Positions 24,059 through 33,623 of a stretch of 64,000 nt of DNA are shown one piece after another. Within the stretch, counting starts at the first letter, position 1. The number at the start of each line of letters is the position of its first letter. The DNA is from Streptomyces regalis (GTDB lineage: Bacteria; Actinomycetota; Actinomycetes; Streptomycetales; Streptomycetaceae): positions 7,748 through 71,747 of the forward strand of contig NZ_LLZG01000387.1 in NCBI RefSeq assembly GCF_001509475.1, written 5' to 3'. The notes beneath the pieces are model-generated. The model was not told where the DNA came from and did not search any database. It saw nothing but the letters and a program-made list of their open reading frames with translations. The translations under genes were made by a program, and so were the position numbers.

Positions 24059-25332
24059 GCAGGGACGTCCTCTCGGAGGTCACGGGTCACTTCGGCGCTG
24101 GTCAGATGCGCGCCGACGTGGGTGGTCAACTCCCAGTCATTACGGCCGCGTTGCTCCCGCCATACGGCGCGGACTGCGGCCCCGGCGAGGAGCACCTGGT
24201 AGAAGGGACCGCCCACGATGAGCTTCAGGTAGTGGACGAAGCGGACGCGAAGCCCGTACTGCTTGCCGAAGTCGTGCAGTCCTACGACCTCGAAGACGAA
24301 GGTGACGAGCGCGGTGACGGCCGGCAGGAAGGTGATGAACGCGACGCTCACGGGCACGTCGAGGAAGACGGCGATCGCGATGTTGAGCGGGATGATGAGC
24401 CCGGTGAAGGCCTGCATGAACGGCGTCATGAGGGTGTACCGGGCGAGCAACCGCTGCCCGAAGGTGGGCAGTTGCTTCCAGTCCTTCTTCCGGTAGACCT
24501 GCAGGAAGCCCTGGTTCCAGCGGGTGCGCTGCTTCAGCAGCGACATGAGGCTGCCGGGCGTCTCCTCCTTGGTCACCATGTCGGAGTCGTAGGCGACGAC
24601 GACCTTCTTGCCGACGCTGGACAGGCGGACGCCGAGATCGCAGTCCTCGGCCAGGCAGTTCGGGTCCCAGCCGTCCGCTTCCCGCAGCACATCGGTCCGT
24701 ACGAAGACGGTGTTGCCGCCGAGCGGGATGAACCCCTTCTGCGCGTGCAGGTGCAGCCGGGAGCGGAACCAGAAGAAGTACTCCAGGCAGTTGCGCAGGC
24801 TGTACCAGCTGGAGTGGAAGTTGATGAGCTGGACCCCGCCCTGGACGACGTCGGCGCCGGTGGTGCGGAAGGCGTGGTCCACGTGCGCGAGGAGCTCCGG
24901 GTGGACCTGGTCCTCGGCGTCGAAGACCCCGACGACATCGCCGCGGCAGTGCGGCAGCGCCGTGTTCATGGCCTTCGGCTTGTTCTTCTTCTCGTGGGTG
25001 TCGACGACGACACGGACGCGCGGGTCACGACCGGCGGCCTTGTTCGCCACCTCCGTGGTCTCCGGGTCGTCGTGCCCGACGATGACGATGATCTCGAAGT
25101 CGGTGTGGGTCGACTCCAGCAGGCGCTGGATGGTGTGGTCCAGCACGGCCTGTTCGTGCCGGGCCGGCAACAGCAGCGAGAACGACACGTGCTCGCCGCC
25201 GTCCGGTCTGCTGAAGCGGGTGGAGGCGAGCACTTCGGGCGTGCGCCACGCGTGCATCTGCCACCACAAGGTGAAGGCCGCCATCCAGAACAAGGCCAGC
25301 GAAACGGCAGCGATGAAGACAGACGTCAGCAA
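24055..25332 (-). CDS. Processive GT2 polysaccharide synthase
   Basis: A 425-residue membrane glycosyltransferase and the first gene of the operon, starting at TTG 25332 with GGGGGG upstream. One N-terminal helix (residues 3-25) precedes the GT2 domain, and at least three helices follow. All processive-synthase motifs are visible: FSLLLPARHEQ, IVIVGHDD, VGVFDAEDQVHPE (DxD-type), CLAEDCDLGVRL (general base) and QRTRWNQGF (QxxRW, translocation). It resembles hyaluronan, chitin or cellulose-synthase-like enzymes (NodC/CslA group). The product is unknown. Coupling to two further glycosyltransferases and a copper oxidase suggests a modified extracellular glycan. Confidence 0.9.
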   Translation of the reverse strand: MLTSVFIAAVSLALFWMAAFTLWWQMHAWRTPEVLASTRFSRPDGGEHVSFSLLLPARHEQAVLDHTIQRLLESTHTDFEIIVIVGHDDPETTEVANKAAGRDPRVRVVVDTHEKKNKPKAMNTALPHCRGDVVGVFDAEDQVHPELLAHVDHAFRTTGADVVQGGVQLINFHSSWYSLRNCLEYFFWFRSRLHLHAQKGFIPLGGNTVFVRTDVLREADGWDPNCLAEDCDLGVRLSSVGKKVVVAYDSDMVTKEETPGSLMSLLKQRTRWNQGFLQVYRKKDWKQLPTFGQRLLARYTLMTPFMQAFTGLIIPLNIAIAVFLDVPVSVAFITFLPAVTALVTFVFEVVGLHDFGKQYGLRVRFVHYLKLIVGGPFYQVLLAGAAVRAVWREQRGRNDWELTTHVGAHLTSAEVTRDLREDVPA

Positions 25333-25361
25333 CAGAATCCCCCCAGATCCCCCAATGCCCC

Positions 25362-25459
25362 CTGTCGCGACAGCGCGTCACATCTGTCGCAGAACTGTGT
25401 AGACAGTAAGGGGGATCTGTGAAGTCCGCAGGCCGTTTCGATGAAGAGCGCGTTTCATC
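25362..25459 (-). promoter_or_regulatory. Leader of the glycan operon with two palindromes
   Basis: CTGTCGCGACAG (25362-25373) is a perfect 12-bp palindrome 30 bp before the TTG start. GATGAA (25440-25445) and TTCATC (25454-25459) form a second inverted repeat. Either could be an operator for the operon starting at 25332. No clear -35/-10 pair was picked. Confidence 0.35.
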
Positions 25460-25525
25460 ACAACGAGCCCCGAGAGTGAACAATTCGAACACAGCCTGCG
25501 TAACTGCCCCATACACGCTGCCGTT

Positions 25526-27559
25526 TCAGCTGGTCAGCACGGTTCGCAACCGGTCCGGATCGGCGGTCGGGGCATCGCAGGTGAAGTTACGGCAGACGTA
25601 AGCCGCGGGTTGACCCTGCTGCAGGGGCCGGTCAACGAGGAGCGGAAACTCGTCACTCTCCGGAGTACCTACGGCCACGACCGCGCCCGGGGCGGTAGCG
25701 AGAAGTGCCGTGTGGTGCAGGGCCTTTGTGGCGGGGTCATCCATCGCCGGTCCTACGACCGCGACCTCACGCGGCCCGTCGAGGTTGGCCTCGGCGACGG
25801 CCAGACCCCAGCCGATGAAGCGGGGCACGCGCGGGCCGAGGGCCTTCACGACGCCCAACGCCTTCTCCGCGGCGGCCCGATGAGGCTCGGCACCGGTCTG
25901 CGCGGCGTAGCTCAGCAGGGCGCCGGCCGCCGCGCTCCAGCCGGAGGGGGCGGCGTTGTCGGTGGGGTCCTGGGGGCGGCGGATCAGTTGCTCGGCGTCG
26001 GCGGCGGTGTCGTAGAGGGCGCCGGACTCCTCGTCGACGAAGCGGGCCAGGACGTGGTCGAGCAGGAACCCGGCGAAGTCCAGCCAGACGCCCTCACCGG
26101 TGACCGAGGCGAGCGCGAGGAAGCCCTCGGCGACGTCGCCGTAGTCCTCCAGCACGCCCGCGTTCGCGCCGACGTGCCCGTCCTTGCTGGTGCGGGCGAG
26201 GCGGGCGGCGTCGTCGAGGTGCAGCCGCACGAGGAGGTCGGCGGCGCCGAGGGCGGCGTCCACGAGGTCGGGGCGGTCGAAGTAGGCGCCGGTCTCGGCG
26301 AGGGCGGCGATCGCGAGGCCGTTCCAGGCGGCGACGATCTTGTCGTCACGGCCGGGGGCGGGGCGGTCGGCCCGCGCGGAGAGCAGGCGTTCCTTGACGG
26401 AGGCGACCTTCTCGGCGTCGAACACGCCCTCGTGCTGCGGGAGTTGGAGCACAGAGGAACCCTGCTCGAAGGTGCCTTCCTCGGTGACGCCGAAGTAGGC
26501 GGCGGCGAGCTCCGCGTCGTCGTCACCGAGCACCTCACGCAGCTGCTGCGGAGTCCAGACGTAGTACGCGCCCTCGACGTGCTTGCCCGTCCCGTCGTCG
26601 CTGTCGGCGTCGAGCGCGGAGGCGAATCCGCCCTCGTCGGTCCGCAGTTCGCGCACCATGAAGTCGGCGGTCTCCAAGGCGACCCGGCGAGCCAGCTCCG
26701 AGCCGGTGGCACGCCACAGGTGCGCGTACACGCGGCACAGCAGGGCGTTGTCGTACAGCATCTTCTCGAAGTGCGGCACGACCCAGTCGCGGTCGACGGA
26801 GTAGCGCGCGAACCCGCCGCCGAGCTGGTCGTAGATCCCGCCCCGGGCCATCCGCTCGCAGGTGTCCTGCGCCATCTGCAAGGCGCCCTCGGCCCCGGTC
26901 CGGGCATGGTGGCGCAGCAGGAACTCGATCACCATGGACGGCGGAAACTTGGGCGCGCCCCCGAACCCGCCGCGCTGCGGGTCGTACTCCCGGGTGAGCC
27001 CGAGCAGCGCCTGGGCGAGGTCCTCCTCACCGGGCGCCTCGGTACCGCCGTAGGAGATCTCCCGCCCGGCGAGATCCCGCACGATCTTCCCGGCGACCTC
27101 GGCGACCTCGTCACGCCGGTCGGCCCACGCGCTGCGCACGCCCTCCAGCACCTGCCGGAAGGACGGCATGCCGTGCCGGGCGGCGGGCGGGAAGTAGGTG
27201 CCGAAATAGAAGGGCTCGGCGTCGGGGGTGAGGAAGACGGTCATGGGCCAGCCGCCCTGGCCGGTGGCCGCCTGGACGGCCTCCATGTAGACGGCGTCCA
27301 CGTCGGGGCGTTCCTCGCGGTCGACCTTGACGCTGACGAAGTGGGCGTTGAGGTAGTCGGCGGTCTCCTGGTCCTCGAAGGACTCGTGCGCCATCACATG
27401 GCACCAGTGGCAGCTCGAATATCCGACGCTCAGCAGCACCGGAACCTCCCGCTGCCGTGCCTCCTCGAAGGCCTCTTCCGACCAGGGCCACCAGTCGACC
27501 GGATTGTCGGCATGCTGGAGCAGGTACGGGGACGTTTCGTGAGCCAGTCGGTTCGGCAT
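25526..27559 (-). CDS. DUF255 thioredoxin-domain protein (YyaL/SSP411 family)
   Basis: A 677-residue cytoplasmic protein starting at ATG 27559. The N-terminal DUF255 thioredoxin-like domain is intact: [40 protein letters not shown] with the CHWC redox motif near 47-50, and [18 protein letters not shown]. Then comes [20 protein letters not shown]. The rest, about 200-677, forms an alpha/alpha-barrel resembling glycoside hydrolases/epimerases ([20 protein letters not shown], then [12 protein letters not shown]). The family is widespread; a redox or carbohydrate-linked role is proposed but unproven. A longer frame to 27796 lacks the family start and overlaps the promoter of the 27782 gene. Confidence 0.93.
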   Translation of the reverse strand: MPNRLAHETSPYLLQHADNPVDWWPWSEEAFEEARQREVPVLLSVGYSSCHWCHVMAHESFEDQETADYLNAHFVSVKVDREERPDVDAVYMEAVQAATGQGGWPMTVFLTPDAEPFYFGTYFPPAARHGMPSFRQVLEGVRSAWADRRDEVAEVAGKIVRDLAGREISYGGTEAPGEEDLAQALLGLTREYDPQRGGFGGAPKFPPSMVIEFLLRHHARTGAEGALQMAQDTCERMARGGIYDQLGGGFARYSVDRDWVVPHFEKMLYDNALLCRVYAHLWRATGSELARRVALETADFMVRELRTDEGGFASALDADSDDGTGKHVEGAYYVWTPQQLREVLGDDDAELAAAYFGVTEEGTFEQGSSVLQLPQHEGVFDAEKVASVKERLLSARADRPAPGRDDKIVAAWNGLAIAALAETGAYFDRPDLVDAALGAADLLVRLHLDDAARLARTSKDGHVGANAGVLEDYGDVAEGFLALASVTGEGVWLDFAGFLLDHVLARFVDEESGALYDTAADAEQLIRRPQDPTDNAAPSGWSAAAGALLSYAAQTGAEPHRAAAEKALGVVKALGPRVPRFIGWGLAVAEANLDGPREVAVVGPAMDDPATKALHHTALLATAPGAVVAVGTPESDEFPLLVDRPLQQGQPAAYVCRNFTCDAPTADPDRLRTVLTS

Positions 27560-27781
27560 ACCTCCATCCTGCCCCACAGGGGCCACCGCTCGTGGAACAC
27601 GCTCCTCAGCCCAGCGCGTCCAGCCGTGGTCGTATGCGATGCGCTCATTGATCCACGGTGATCTCCGCATCTCTCCCCGCGAGTCGGCCCTCTCCCCACA
27701 ACGCACCGTCCGCAGCACACTTGACCTACGGAAATCCGGGAAGGGACCGGGAAAGCCGTTGCCGCCGGAGGGGGACGAGAC

Positions 27782-30700
27782 ATGCGGGACAGTCATCGGG
27801 CGGAAGCCGAGCGGCTGTTGGCCCGGGCCGTGGAGGAGGAAGTGCGGCGCTCGGGCGGGCGCATCGACGGGCAGGTGCTGTTGTCACGGGCGCGCGGGGC
27901 GTTGGACGCCATGGCGCAGACGGCGGCCGAGGAGTACGAGGCGTATACGCGCGCGCTGGACGAGGCGGAGGCCGGCCGGCTGACGTTCGGGCAGCGGTTC
28001 GCGCGGGAGGGCGGCAGTACGCCGCTGATGGTGGCGGGCGTCGCGGCCCTCGCAGCCGTCGTCACCGACCTGGCGCTCGGCACGGGCACGGGCACCGCGG
28101 TGGGCGCGGGCGTGACCGTCGGTGTCGTGGGCGCGGCGGCGACGGTCGTGAAGGTGGCCGGCACGCATCTGCCCGCCGCGCACCACCGCGCGGGCGCCGT
28201 CGGCCAGCCCGGCGGCCCGCAGCAGCTGCGGCTGCAGTGGCTGACGGCGCTGGAGGTACGGGGCATCCGTCCCTTCCTCGACCAGCAGCGGGTGCTGAGC
28301 GCGTCCACCGGCCCGAAGAAGACGGGGCCGCGGCTCAAGGGCGCGGACAAGAGCGCGGCGGCCCGGGGGCGGAACCTGCTGGAGCAGTCGTTCGGCCAAC
28401 TTCCGGAGCCGACGGGTCCGTTCGCGGGCCGCAGGCAGGAGATGGCGCGCATCCGGCAGTGGGTGCAGGCGGCACGCGCGAGTACGGAGACCAAGCCGAC
28501 GGTCGTCGTGCTGCACGGGGCGCCCGGCAGCGGCCGTACGGCATTGGCGGTCCGCGCGGCCCACGACCTGAAGGACCAGTTCCGCGGCGCGTGCGTGGTG
28601 GACCTGCGCGGCGACACGGCAGAGGAGCCGCCGCTGTCCACCAGGGACGCGCTGCTGCATCTGCTGAACCGTCTGGGCGCCCCGCGCGAGCAGCTCCTGT
28701 TCCGCGAGCGCTCCTCGGCGGACCAGCAGGTCAAGCGGCTGGGCGAGCTCTACCACCAGCACCTCACCGGCCTCCCGGTCACCGTCGTACTGGACGACGC
28801 CTCGGACCCGGAGCAGGTCCGCACCCTCGTCCCCGAGCGCTGCGACAGCCTGGTCCTGGTCACCGCCCGCGAGCCCCTCGACCTGCCCGCGGATCTCGCC
28901 GCCTGGGTGCACCAGCTGCCGGTTCAGCCGCTGGACGCGGCCGGTGCGGAGGAGCTGCTGACCGCGGCGGCGCAGGATTCCTCGGCTCCCTACGACGCCG
29001 AATCCGCCGACCGGATACGGGAGTTGTGCGGCGGGCTGCCGCTGGCGCTGCTCATCGCGGGCTCGTCGCTGGGCCCGCGTTCCCCGCGCACGCTGGCGAC
29101 GGACCTGGGCGCGTACGGCCCGGTGGAGCCGATCGAGCGGGTGCTGTGGCTGCGCTACACCGACCAGTCGGAGTCGGCGAGGCGTCTGCTGCGCAGGCTC
29201 GCGCTGGCGGGCCGGGCATCGCTGGGCGCGGCAGCGGCGGCATCGCTGCTGGCCACGGACGAGGCGGAGGCGACCCGCCACCTGGCGGCCCTGTCCCGGT
29301 CGGGCCTGATCGACCACGTCCGCGGCAACCGCTACCGCCTGCACGACCTGGTCCGCGCCTTCGCCCACGCCCGCCTCCTCGACGAGGAGGAGCCGTCGGA
29401 GCGTACGGCGGCACAGGAGCGGCTGATCGTGAACTACGCCGACCTCGCCGACTCGGTCCTACGCCTGGTCGACGGCAACATGTCGACCCGCTCGGACCGC
29501 TTCAGCCCGCACGGCTTCACCTCGCCGGACGACGCGCTGCGCTGGCTGGACGACGAGTCGAGCTTCATCACGGCGGCGCTGCGGCACGCGGAGGACGTGA
29601 ACCAGGCGGCGGTCCTGAACCTGCTGGGCGCGCTGTGCGACTACTGCCTGCTGCGCGGCGACCTCTACCGCCTCGGCGAGATCAGCGAGCTGGCGCAGGC
29701 CGTGGACCAGGGCCTGCTGGTCCGCTCGGTGCAGTGGCGTACGGGCATCGCGGCCCGCCAGCTCGGCGAACTGGACAAGGCCCGCACGACGCTGACCTCG
29801 GTGGTCGACCTCTACATGGAGGCCCAGCACGACGCGGGCGCGGCCCGCGCCCTGTGTTCCCTCGGCATCACGCTGCACCACCAGGGCAACCTCACCGAGG
29901 CGGCGACCAAGCTCCGCGAGGCCCTGGACCTGCAGTCGGCCCCAGCCCTGGCGACGGACCGCGCCTGGACCATGCACGCGCTGGCGGCGGTGGAACGGGA
30001 CCGTGGCCGCGTCTCCGAGGCACTGGGCCTCCTGACCGACTCCCTCGCCCTGCACCGCGCGGGCGAATCGATCCACGGCGAGGCCTGGGCCCACTTCCAG
30101 CTCGGCCAGCTGGGCTTGCGCATGGGAGACGTACCGCGTGCGGAGTCGGAGTTGCGGACGGCCCTGGACCTGTACGGCCGCACCCGCGACGCCCGCGGCG
30201 AGGCGTGGGCGATGACTCAGCTCGCCCGCGCCCGCCTGGTCGCCGGCGATCCGTCCCCGGCGGTGGACGGCCTGCGCCAGGCGGCCTCCCACCACCGCGA
30301 CAACGAGGACGCGCGCGGCGAGGCGTGGTCCGTGTACTACCTGGGCCAGGCCCTGGAGGAGACGGGCAACCTGGACCTCGCCGTACGGGAGCTGGAACGT
30401 TCACGCACGATGTTCTCCCGCATGCGGGACGTGTACGGCCTGGCCTGCGCCCGGCACCACTCGGCGCGGGTGACGCGGGACCAGCGGGCCGCCCAGACGG
30501 GCTCCCTGCGCAACTCCGGTTTCGCCCGCCAGCTCCTGGTCGACGCCCGCGCCGACTTCCACCGCATCGGCGTGGCACACGGCGAGGCGTGGACGTGCCT
30601 GGAGCTGGCCGTGGTGGACGCCGGGAACAGCCGTACGCAGCAGGCGCTGACCCTGTGCGACGACGCGGTCGGCCTGTTCGTGTCCTACGGCGACCGCAGG

Positions 30701-30982
30701 GGCGAGGACTGGGCCCGCTTCCTGCGCGGCACGCTGCTGCCGTATGCGGCGCCGGGGGGTGTCGAGGTCGGGACGGCTGTGGCGCAGGAGGAACTGGCCC
30801 AGCTGGGGCGCGACGGGCATGCGCTGCGGGACGGGAAGCTGAGCGACTACGTCGAGGCGTATCTGCTCGTGCTGGAGCGCGGGGTGGACCTGGAGGAGGG
30901 GTGGCAGGCCTGGCGGCTCGGCATGGTGCCCAACCGGCATGCGCGGGAGGTCATGGGGGTGGGGGTCGCCGCCGGGGCGTAG
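27782..30982 (+). CDS. Membrane-associated STAND NTPase with TPR repeats (NB-ARC type)
   Basis: A 1,066-residue protein. Residues 1-75 are charged helices. About 80-128 is a hydrophobic Gly/Ala/Val hairpin ([37 protein letters not shown]) that should enter the membrane. The NB-ARC module follows: [15 protein letters not shown] near 213, P-loop [13 protein letters not shown] near 244, Walker [11 protein letters not shown] near 336, and the [10 protein letters not shown] motif near 420. A winged-helix-like part ([19 protein letters not shown]) leads to at least eight TPRs between about 590 and 1020. There is no DNA-binding or enzymatic effector domain, unlike AfsR/SARP proteins. It may be a signalling scaffold or sensor; partner unknown. 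Confidence 0.85.
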   Translation: MRDSHRAEAERLLARAVEEEVRRSGGRIDGQVLLSRARGALDAMAQTAAEEYEAYTRALDEAEAGRLTFGQRFAREGGSTPLMVAGVAALAAVVTDLALGTGTGTAVGAGVTVGVVGAAATVVKVAGTHLPAAHHRAGAVGQPGGPQQLRLQWLTALEVRGIRPFLDQQRVLSASTGPKKTGPRLKGADKSAAARGRNLLEQSFGQLPEPTGPFAGRRQEMARIRQWVQAARASTETKPTVVVLHGAPGSGRTALAVRAAHDLKDQFRGACVVDLRGDTAEEPPLSTRDALLHLLNRLGAPREQLLFRERSSADQQVKRLGELYHQHLTGLPVTVVLDDASDPEQVRTLVPERCDSLVLVTAREPLDLPADLAAWVHQLPVQPLDAAGAEELLTAAAQDSSAPYDAESADRIRELCGGLPLALLIAGSSLGPRSPRTLATDLGAYGPVEPIERVLWLRYTDQSESARRLLRRLALAGRASLGAAAAASLLATDEAEATRHLAALSRSGLIDHVRGNRYRLHDLVRAFAHARLLDEEEPSERTAAQERLIVNYADLADSVLRLVDGNMSTRSDRFSPHGFTSPDDALRWLDDESSFITAALRHAEDVNQAAVLNLLGALCDYCLLRGDLYRLGEISELAQAVDQGLLVRSVQWRTGIAARQLGELDKARTTLTSVVDLYMEAQHDAGAARALCSLGITLHHQGNLTEAATKLREALDLQSAPALATDRAWTMHALAAVERDRGRVSEALGLLTDSLALHRAGESIHGEAWAHFQLGQLGLRMGDVPRAESELRTALDLYGRTRDARGEAWAMTQLARARLVAGDPSPAVDGLRQAASHHRDNEDARGEAWSVYYLGQALEETGNLDLAVRELERSRTMFSRMRDVYGLACARHHSARVTRDQRAAQTGSLRNSGFARQLLVDARADFHRIGVAHGEAWTCLELAVVDAGNSRTQQALTLCDDAVGLFVSYGDRRGEDWARFLRGTLLPYAAPGGVEVGTAVAQEELAQLGRDGHALRDGKLSDYVEAYLLVLERGVDLEEGWQAWRLGMVPNRHAREVMGVGVAAGA

Positions 30983-31130
30983 GCCTGCGGCCCGTCGGCG
31001 GGCGTGGGCCCGCGGACCGTCGGGCCGTACGGTCCGTCACACCCGTCCGTGACGGACCGTGCCGAGGAGACGCGCTCGTGCGAGGCGTGCGGTGGACGCG
31101 GCGGGCCGACGCCGGCGCCCCCCCTCCCTG

Positions 31131-31376
31131 TCAGCTCTGGCGCGGCTTCGCCGTGCCGGAGGGCGCGGCGTCCCCGGCGTCCGCCTTCGGGTCCGGGGCC
31201 TCTTTGAAGTCGACCTTGCTCATGTGGCGGTTCATGGACTTCATCAGACCCCACACCGCCAAGGCCATCACCGCGAAGACGATGAAGCCGAGGACACCGG
31301 GGGTGACCTTGTCCTCGTCCACCTCCTTGGCGAGGGTGGCGAGCTGTGTCATTGCCAGGCTTGCGCTTGCGCTCAT
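31131..31376 (-). CDS. Small single-pass membrane protein next to mca
   Basis: An 81-residue protein starting at ATG 31376 (MSASASLAMTQLATLAKEVD), one base after the mca stop, so probably co-transcribed with mca. One membrane helix lies at about 27-46 (GVLGFIVFAVMALAVWGLMK), followed by a short basic/polar tail (RHMSKVDFKEAPDPKADAG). The pattern matches a conserved actinobacterial small protein found beside mycothiol amidase. No function can be assigned. Confidence 0.75.
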   Translation of the reverse strand: MSASASLAMTQLATLAKEVDEDKVTPGVLGFIVFAVMALAVWGLMKSMNRHMSKVDFKEAPDPKADAGDAAPSGTAKPRQS

Positions 31377-31377
31377 G

Positions 31378-32259
31378 TCAGGCATTGTCGCGGATGCCCG
31401 CAAAGAGGTCGTCCTCGGGGAGGGAGGTATCGACGAGGGACTTCGCCAGCTCGTACTCCTCCGTCGGCCAGACCTCCCTCTGGAGCTCGAGCGGAACCCG
31501 GAACCAGCCGCCGTCGGGGTCGATCTGCGTGGCGTGCGCGATCAGGGCCTTGTCACGGATCTCGTAGAAGTCGCCGCACGGGACGTGCGTGGTGAGCGTG
31601 CGCTGCTTCATACCGAACTCGTCCCAGCGCTTGAGCCAGTCGCCGTAGGGGGACTCCATGCCGCGGTCGAGCATGGCCTGGTGCAGCGCCTCGGTGCGGG
31701 GGCGGTTGAAGCCCTGGTTGTAGTAGAGCTTCCGCGGCTGGTACGCGGGCCCGAACTCCGACTCCGGGTACTTCTCGGTGTCCGCCGCGCCCTCGAACGC
31801 CACCATCGAGATCTTGTGGGTCATGATGTGGTCGGGGTGCGGGTAGCCGCCGTTCTCGTCATAGGTGGTGATCACCTGGGGACGGAACGAGCGGATCTGC
31901 TTCACCAGCTCACCGGCGGCCTTGTCGACGTCCTCCAGGGCGAAGCAGCCCTCGGGGAGCGGGGGCAGCGGGTCGCCCTCGGGCAGCCCGGAGTCGACGA
32001 AGCCCAGCCACTCCTGCTTGACCCCGAGGATCTCGCGGGCCTCGTCCATCTCCTTCTTGCGCACCTCGTGGATGTGCTCCTCGATGTACTTGTCACCCTG
32101 CAGCTTGGGATTGAGGATGGAGCCGCGCTCCCCACCCGTGCAGGTCACGACCAGCACGTCCACCCCCTCGGACACGTACTTCGCCATGGTGGCCGCGCCC
32201 TTGCTCGACTCGTCGTCGGGGTGGGCGTGGACGGCCATCAGTCGCAACTGGTCAGTCAA
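31378..32259 (-). CDS. mca: Mycothiol S-conjugate amidase
   Basis: A 293-residue zinc amidase of the LmbE/PIG-L family. It hydrolyses mycothiol S-conjugates to release mercapturic acids and GlcN-Ins, a detoxification step. The start is TTG 32259 with GAGG nine bases upstream. The zinc-site motifs are AHPDDESSKG (His13, Asp16) and GGYPHPDHIMTHKI near 137-150 (metal His and catalytic residues). VTCTGGERGSILNP near 39 is the conserved loop. The length and the absence of MshB-specific features favour Mca over MshB. An apparent sigma-R-type promoter lies upstream at 32321-32346, fitting the thiol-stress role. Confidence 0.95.
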   Translation of the reverse strand: MTDQLRLMAVHAHPDDESSKGAATMAKYVSEGVDVLVVTCTGGERGSILNPKLQGDKYIEEHIHEVRKKEMDEAREILGVKQEWLGFVDSGLPEGDPLPPLPEGCFALEDVDKAAGELVKQIRSFRPQVITTYDENGGYPHPDHIMTHKISMVAFEGAADTEKYPESEFGPAYQPRKLYYNQGFNRPRTEALHQAMLDRGMESPYGDWLKRWDEFGMKQRTLTTHVPCGDFYEIRDKALIAHATQIDPDGGWFRVPLELQREVWPTEEYELAKSLVDTSLPEDDLFAGIRDNA

Positions 32260-32320
32260 GACTCAATCCTCATAAGTCGGCGCCCCGGAGTGAACCGGTG
32301 CGATCGGCGGCTTCTATAGT

Positions 32321-32346
32321 GACCGAATCGGGGGGCGGATAATTCC
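32321..32346 (-). promoter_or_regulatory. Sigma-R-like promoter of mca
   Basis: On the minus strand GGAAT (32346-32342) is followed after exactly 18 bp by GTC (32323-32321). The Streptomyces sigma-R consensus is GGAAT-N18/19-GTT, so only the last base deviates. It would start transcription about 55 bp before the mca TTG. mca is a reported sigma-R target in S. coelicolor, from memory. Confidence 0.55.
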
Positions 32347-32407
32347 GGGGTACGGCCCGCAGGCCCCTTTTCGGGAGATCCGTCCCGCCCCTGCCGAGAG
32401 GACGATC

Positions 32408-32806
32408 ATGAGTACGGCGAGCACGCGGCTGCCCGAGGGCCGCTACGGCCGCTCCTCGGACGCGCGCTCCGACCGCACGCTCAAGGTCGTCGGCACCGCC
32501 CTCGGAGTGGCACTGCTGGCACTGGTCGGCTACTTCGGCTACCACTACGTCGGCCAGAACAAGATCAGCGCCGAGGTGATCGAGTTCGACATCGGCAAGG
32601 ACGCGGTGAAGGTCCACCTCGAGGTCCGCAAGGACGCCGGCGCCTCCGGCTACTGCACGCTGCGCTCCCAGGCGGAGAGCGGCGCCGAGGTCGGCCGGGC
32701 CGACTTCCGCTTCGACGGCGACGCCACCCGGATCGACAAGGTCGTCACGCTCCGTACGACGTCCCAGGGGACGACCGCCGAGCTGCTCGGCTGCCACGCC
32801 GGCTGA
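32408..32806 (+). CDS. DUF4307 single-pass membrane protein
   Basis: A 132-residue protein divergent from mca. The N-terminus is polar, with TRLPEGRYGRSSDARSDRTL as the conserved DUF4307 start. A membrane helix lies at about 26-46 (VVGTALGVALLALVGYFGYH). The extracellular domain is a small beta-sandwich with two conserved cysteines (SGYCTLRSQ and LLGCHAG) that could form a disulphide. DUF4307 occurs across Actinobacteria next to mca or greA. Its function is not established. Confidence 0.87.
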   Translation: MSTASTRLPEGRYGRSSDARSDRTLKVVGTALGVALLALVGYFGYHYVGQNKISAEVIEFDIGKDAVKVHLEVRKDAGASGYCTLRSQAESGAEVGRADFRFDGDATRIDKVVTLRTTSQGTTAELLGCHAG

Positions 32807-33028
32807 CCCGCCACCCGGCCCATCGACCGGAACCGACCGACCCTGGTCGACACCGACCGGCTTCGTCCGGAATCCATAGGCGCTGACCTGCGTTGACGCG
32901 ATTCTGATGGCTTATGTCCTCCCCCTTCGGGCATTGAATTGTTAGGCTCGTGGTTTCGCCCATCCGTGAAGGAACATTCTTCTGGGTAGGGCGATGCTTT
33001 GTATTCCCAGTACCTACGAGGAGCACCT

Positions 33029-33529
33029 GTGACCCAGACCAGCGAGAACGTCACCTGGCTGACCCAGGAGGCGTACAACCAGCTCAGGGCCGAGCTGGAG
33101 TACCTGTCTGGTCCTGCGCGCACGGACATCGCCGCCAAGATCGCGGCCGCGCGCGAGGAGGGCGACCTGCGTGAAAACGGCGGGTACCACGCGGCCAAGG
33201 AAGAGCAGGGCAAGCAGGAGCTCCGTGTGCGCCAGCTGACCCAGCTCCTGGAGAACGCCAAGGTCGGCGAAGCGCCGGCTTCGGCGGACGGTGCGGTGGC
33301 GCCCGGCATGGTCGTGACGATCGCCTTCGACGGTGACGAGGACGACACGATGACCTTCCTGCTCGCCTCCCGCGAGTACGCGAGCTCCGACATCGAGACG
33401 TACTCCCCGCAGTCCCCGCTGGGTTCCGGCGTGATCGGCCACAAGGTCGGCGAGGACGCGGAGTACGAGCTGCCGAACGGCAAGAAGGCCTCGGTGAAGA
33501 TCCTGAAGGCCGAGCCCTACAGCGGCTGA
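33029..33529 (+). CDS. greA: Transcription elongation factor GreA
   Basis: A 166-residue protein starting at GTG 33029, preceded by GAGGAG. Residues about 8-80 form the antiparallel coiled coil (WLTQEAYNQLRAELEYLSG, then AREEGDLRENGGYHAAKEEQ) with the acidic Asp/Glu tip that reaches the RNA polymerase active site. The C-terminal FKBP-like domain ends SPLGSGVIGHKVGED and YELPNGKKASVKIL. It promotes cleavage of backtracked transcripts. The length is typical. A terminator follows at 33576. Confidence 0.96.
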   Translation: MTQTSENVTWLTQEAYNQLRAELEYLSGPARTDIAAKIAAAREEGDLRENGGYHAAKEEQGKQELRVRQLTQLLENAKVGEAPASADGAVAPGMVVTIAFDGDEDDTMTFLLASREYASSDIETYSPQSPLGSGVIGHKVGEDAEYELPNGKKASVKILKAEPYSG

Positions 33530-33575
33530 CCCGGACCGTGCGGCGGTCGCCCCCGCCCGGCATGTCCCTGACGAG

Positions 33576-33606
33576 CCCCCGGCGCCCATGTGGAGCCGGG
33601 GGTTTC
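33576..33606 (+). terminator. Terminator between greA and the convergent ABC permease
   Basis: CCCCCGGC (33576-33583) pairs with GCCGGGGG (33595-33602), followed by TTTC. It sits between the ends of greA (33529) and the convergent permease gene (33624), so it can serve both strands, with a T tract only on the plus strand. Confidence 0.7.
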
Positions 33607-33623
33607 GTCACATCTGGGCCTCC

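Noticed and set aside
27658..32319. A 1,553-codon open frame on the plus strand
   Set aside because: It is an alternative-frame shadow over the STAND gene and antisense to mca, Arg/Gly/Ala-rich, with no domain. High-GC DNA makes such frames common.
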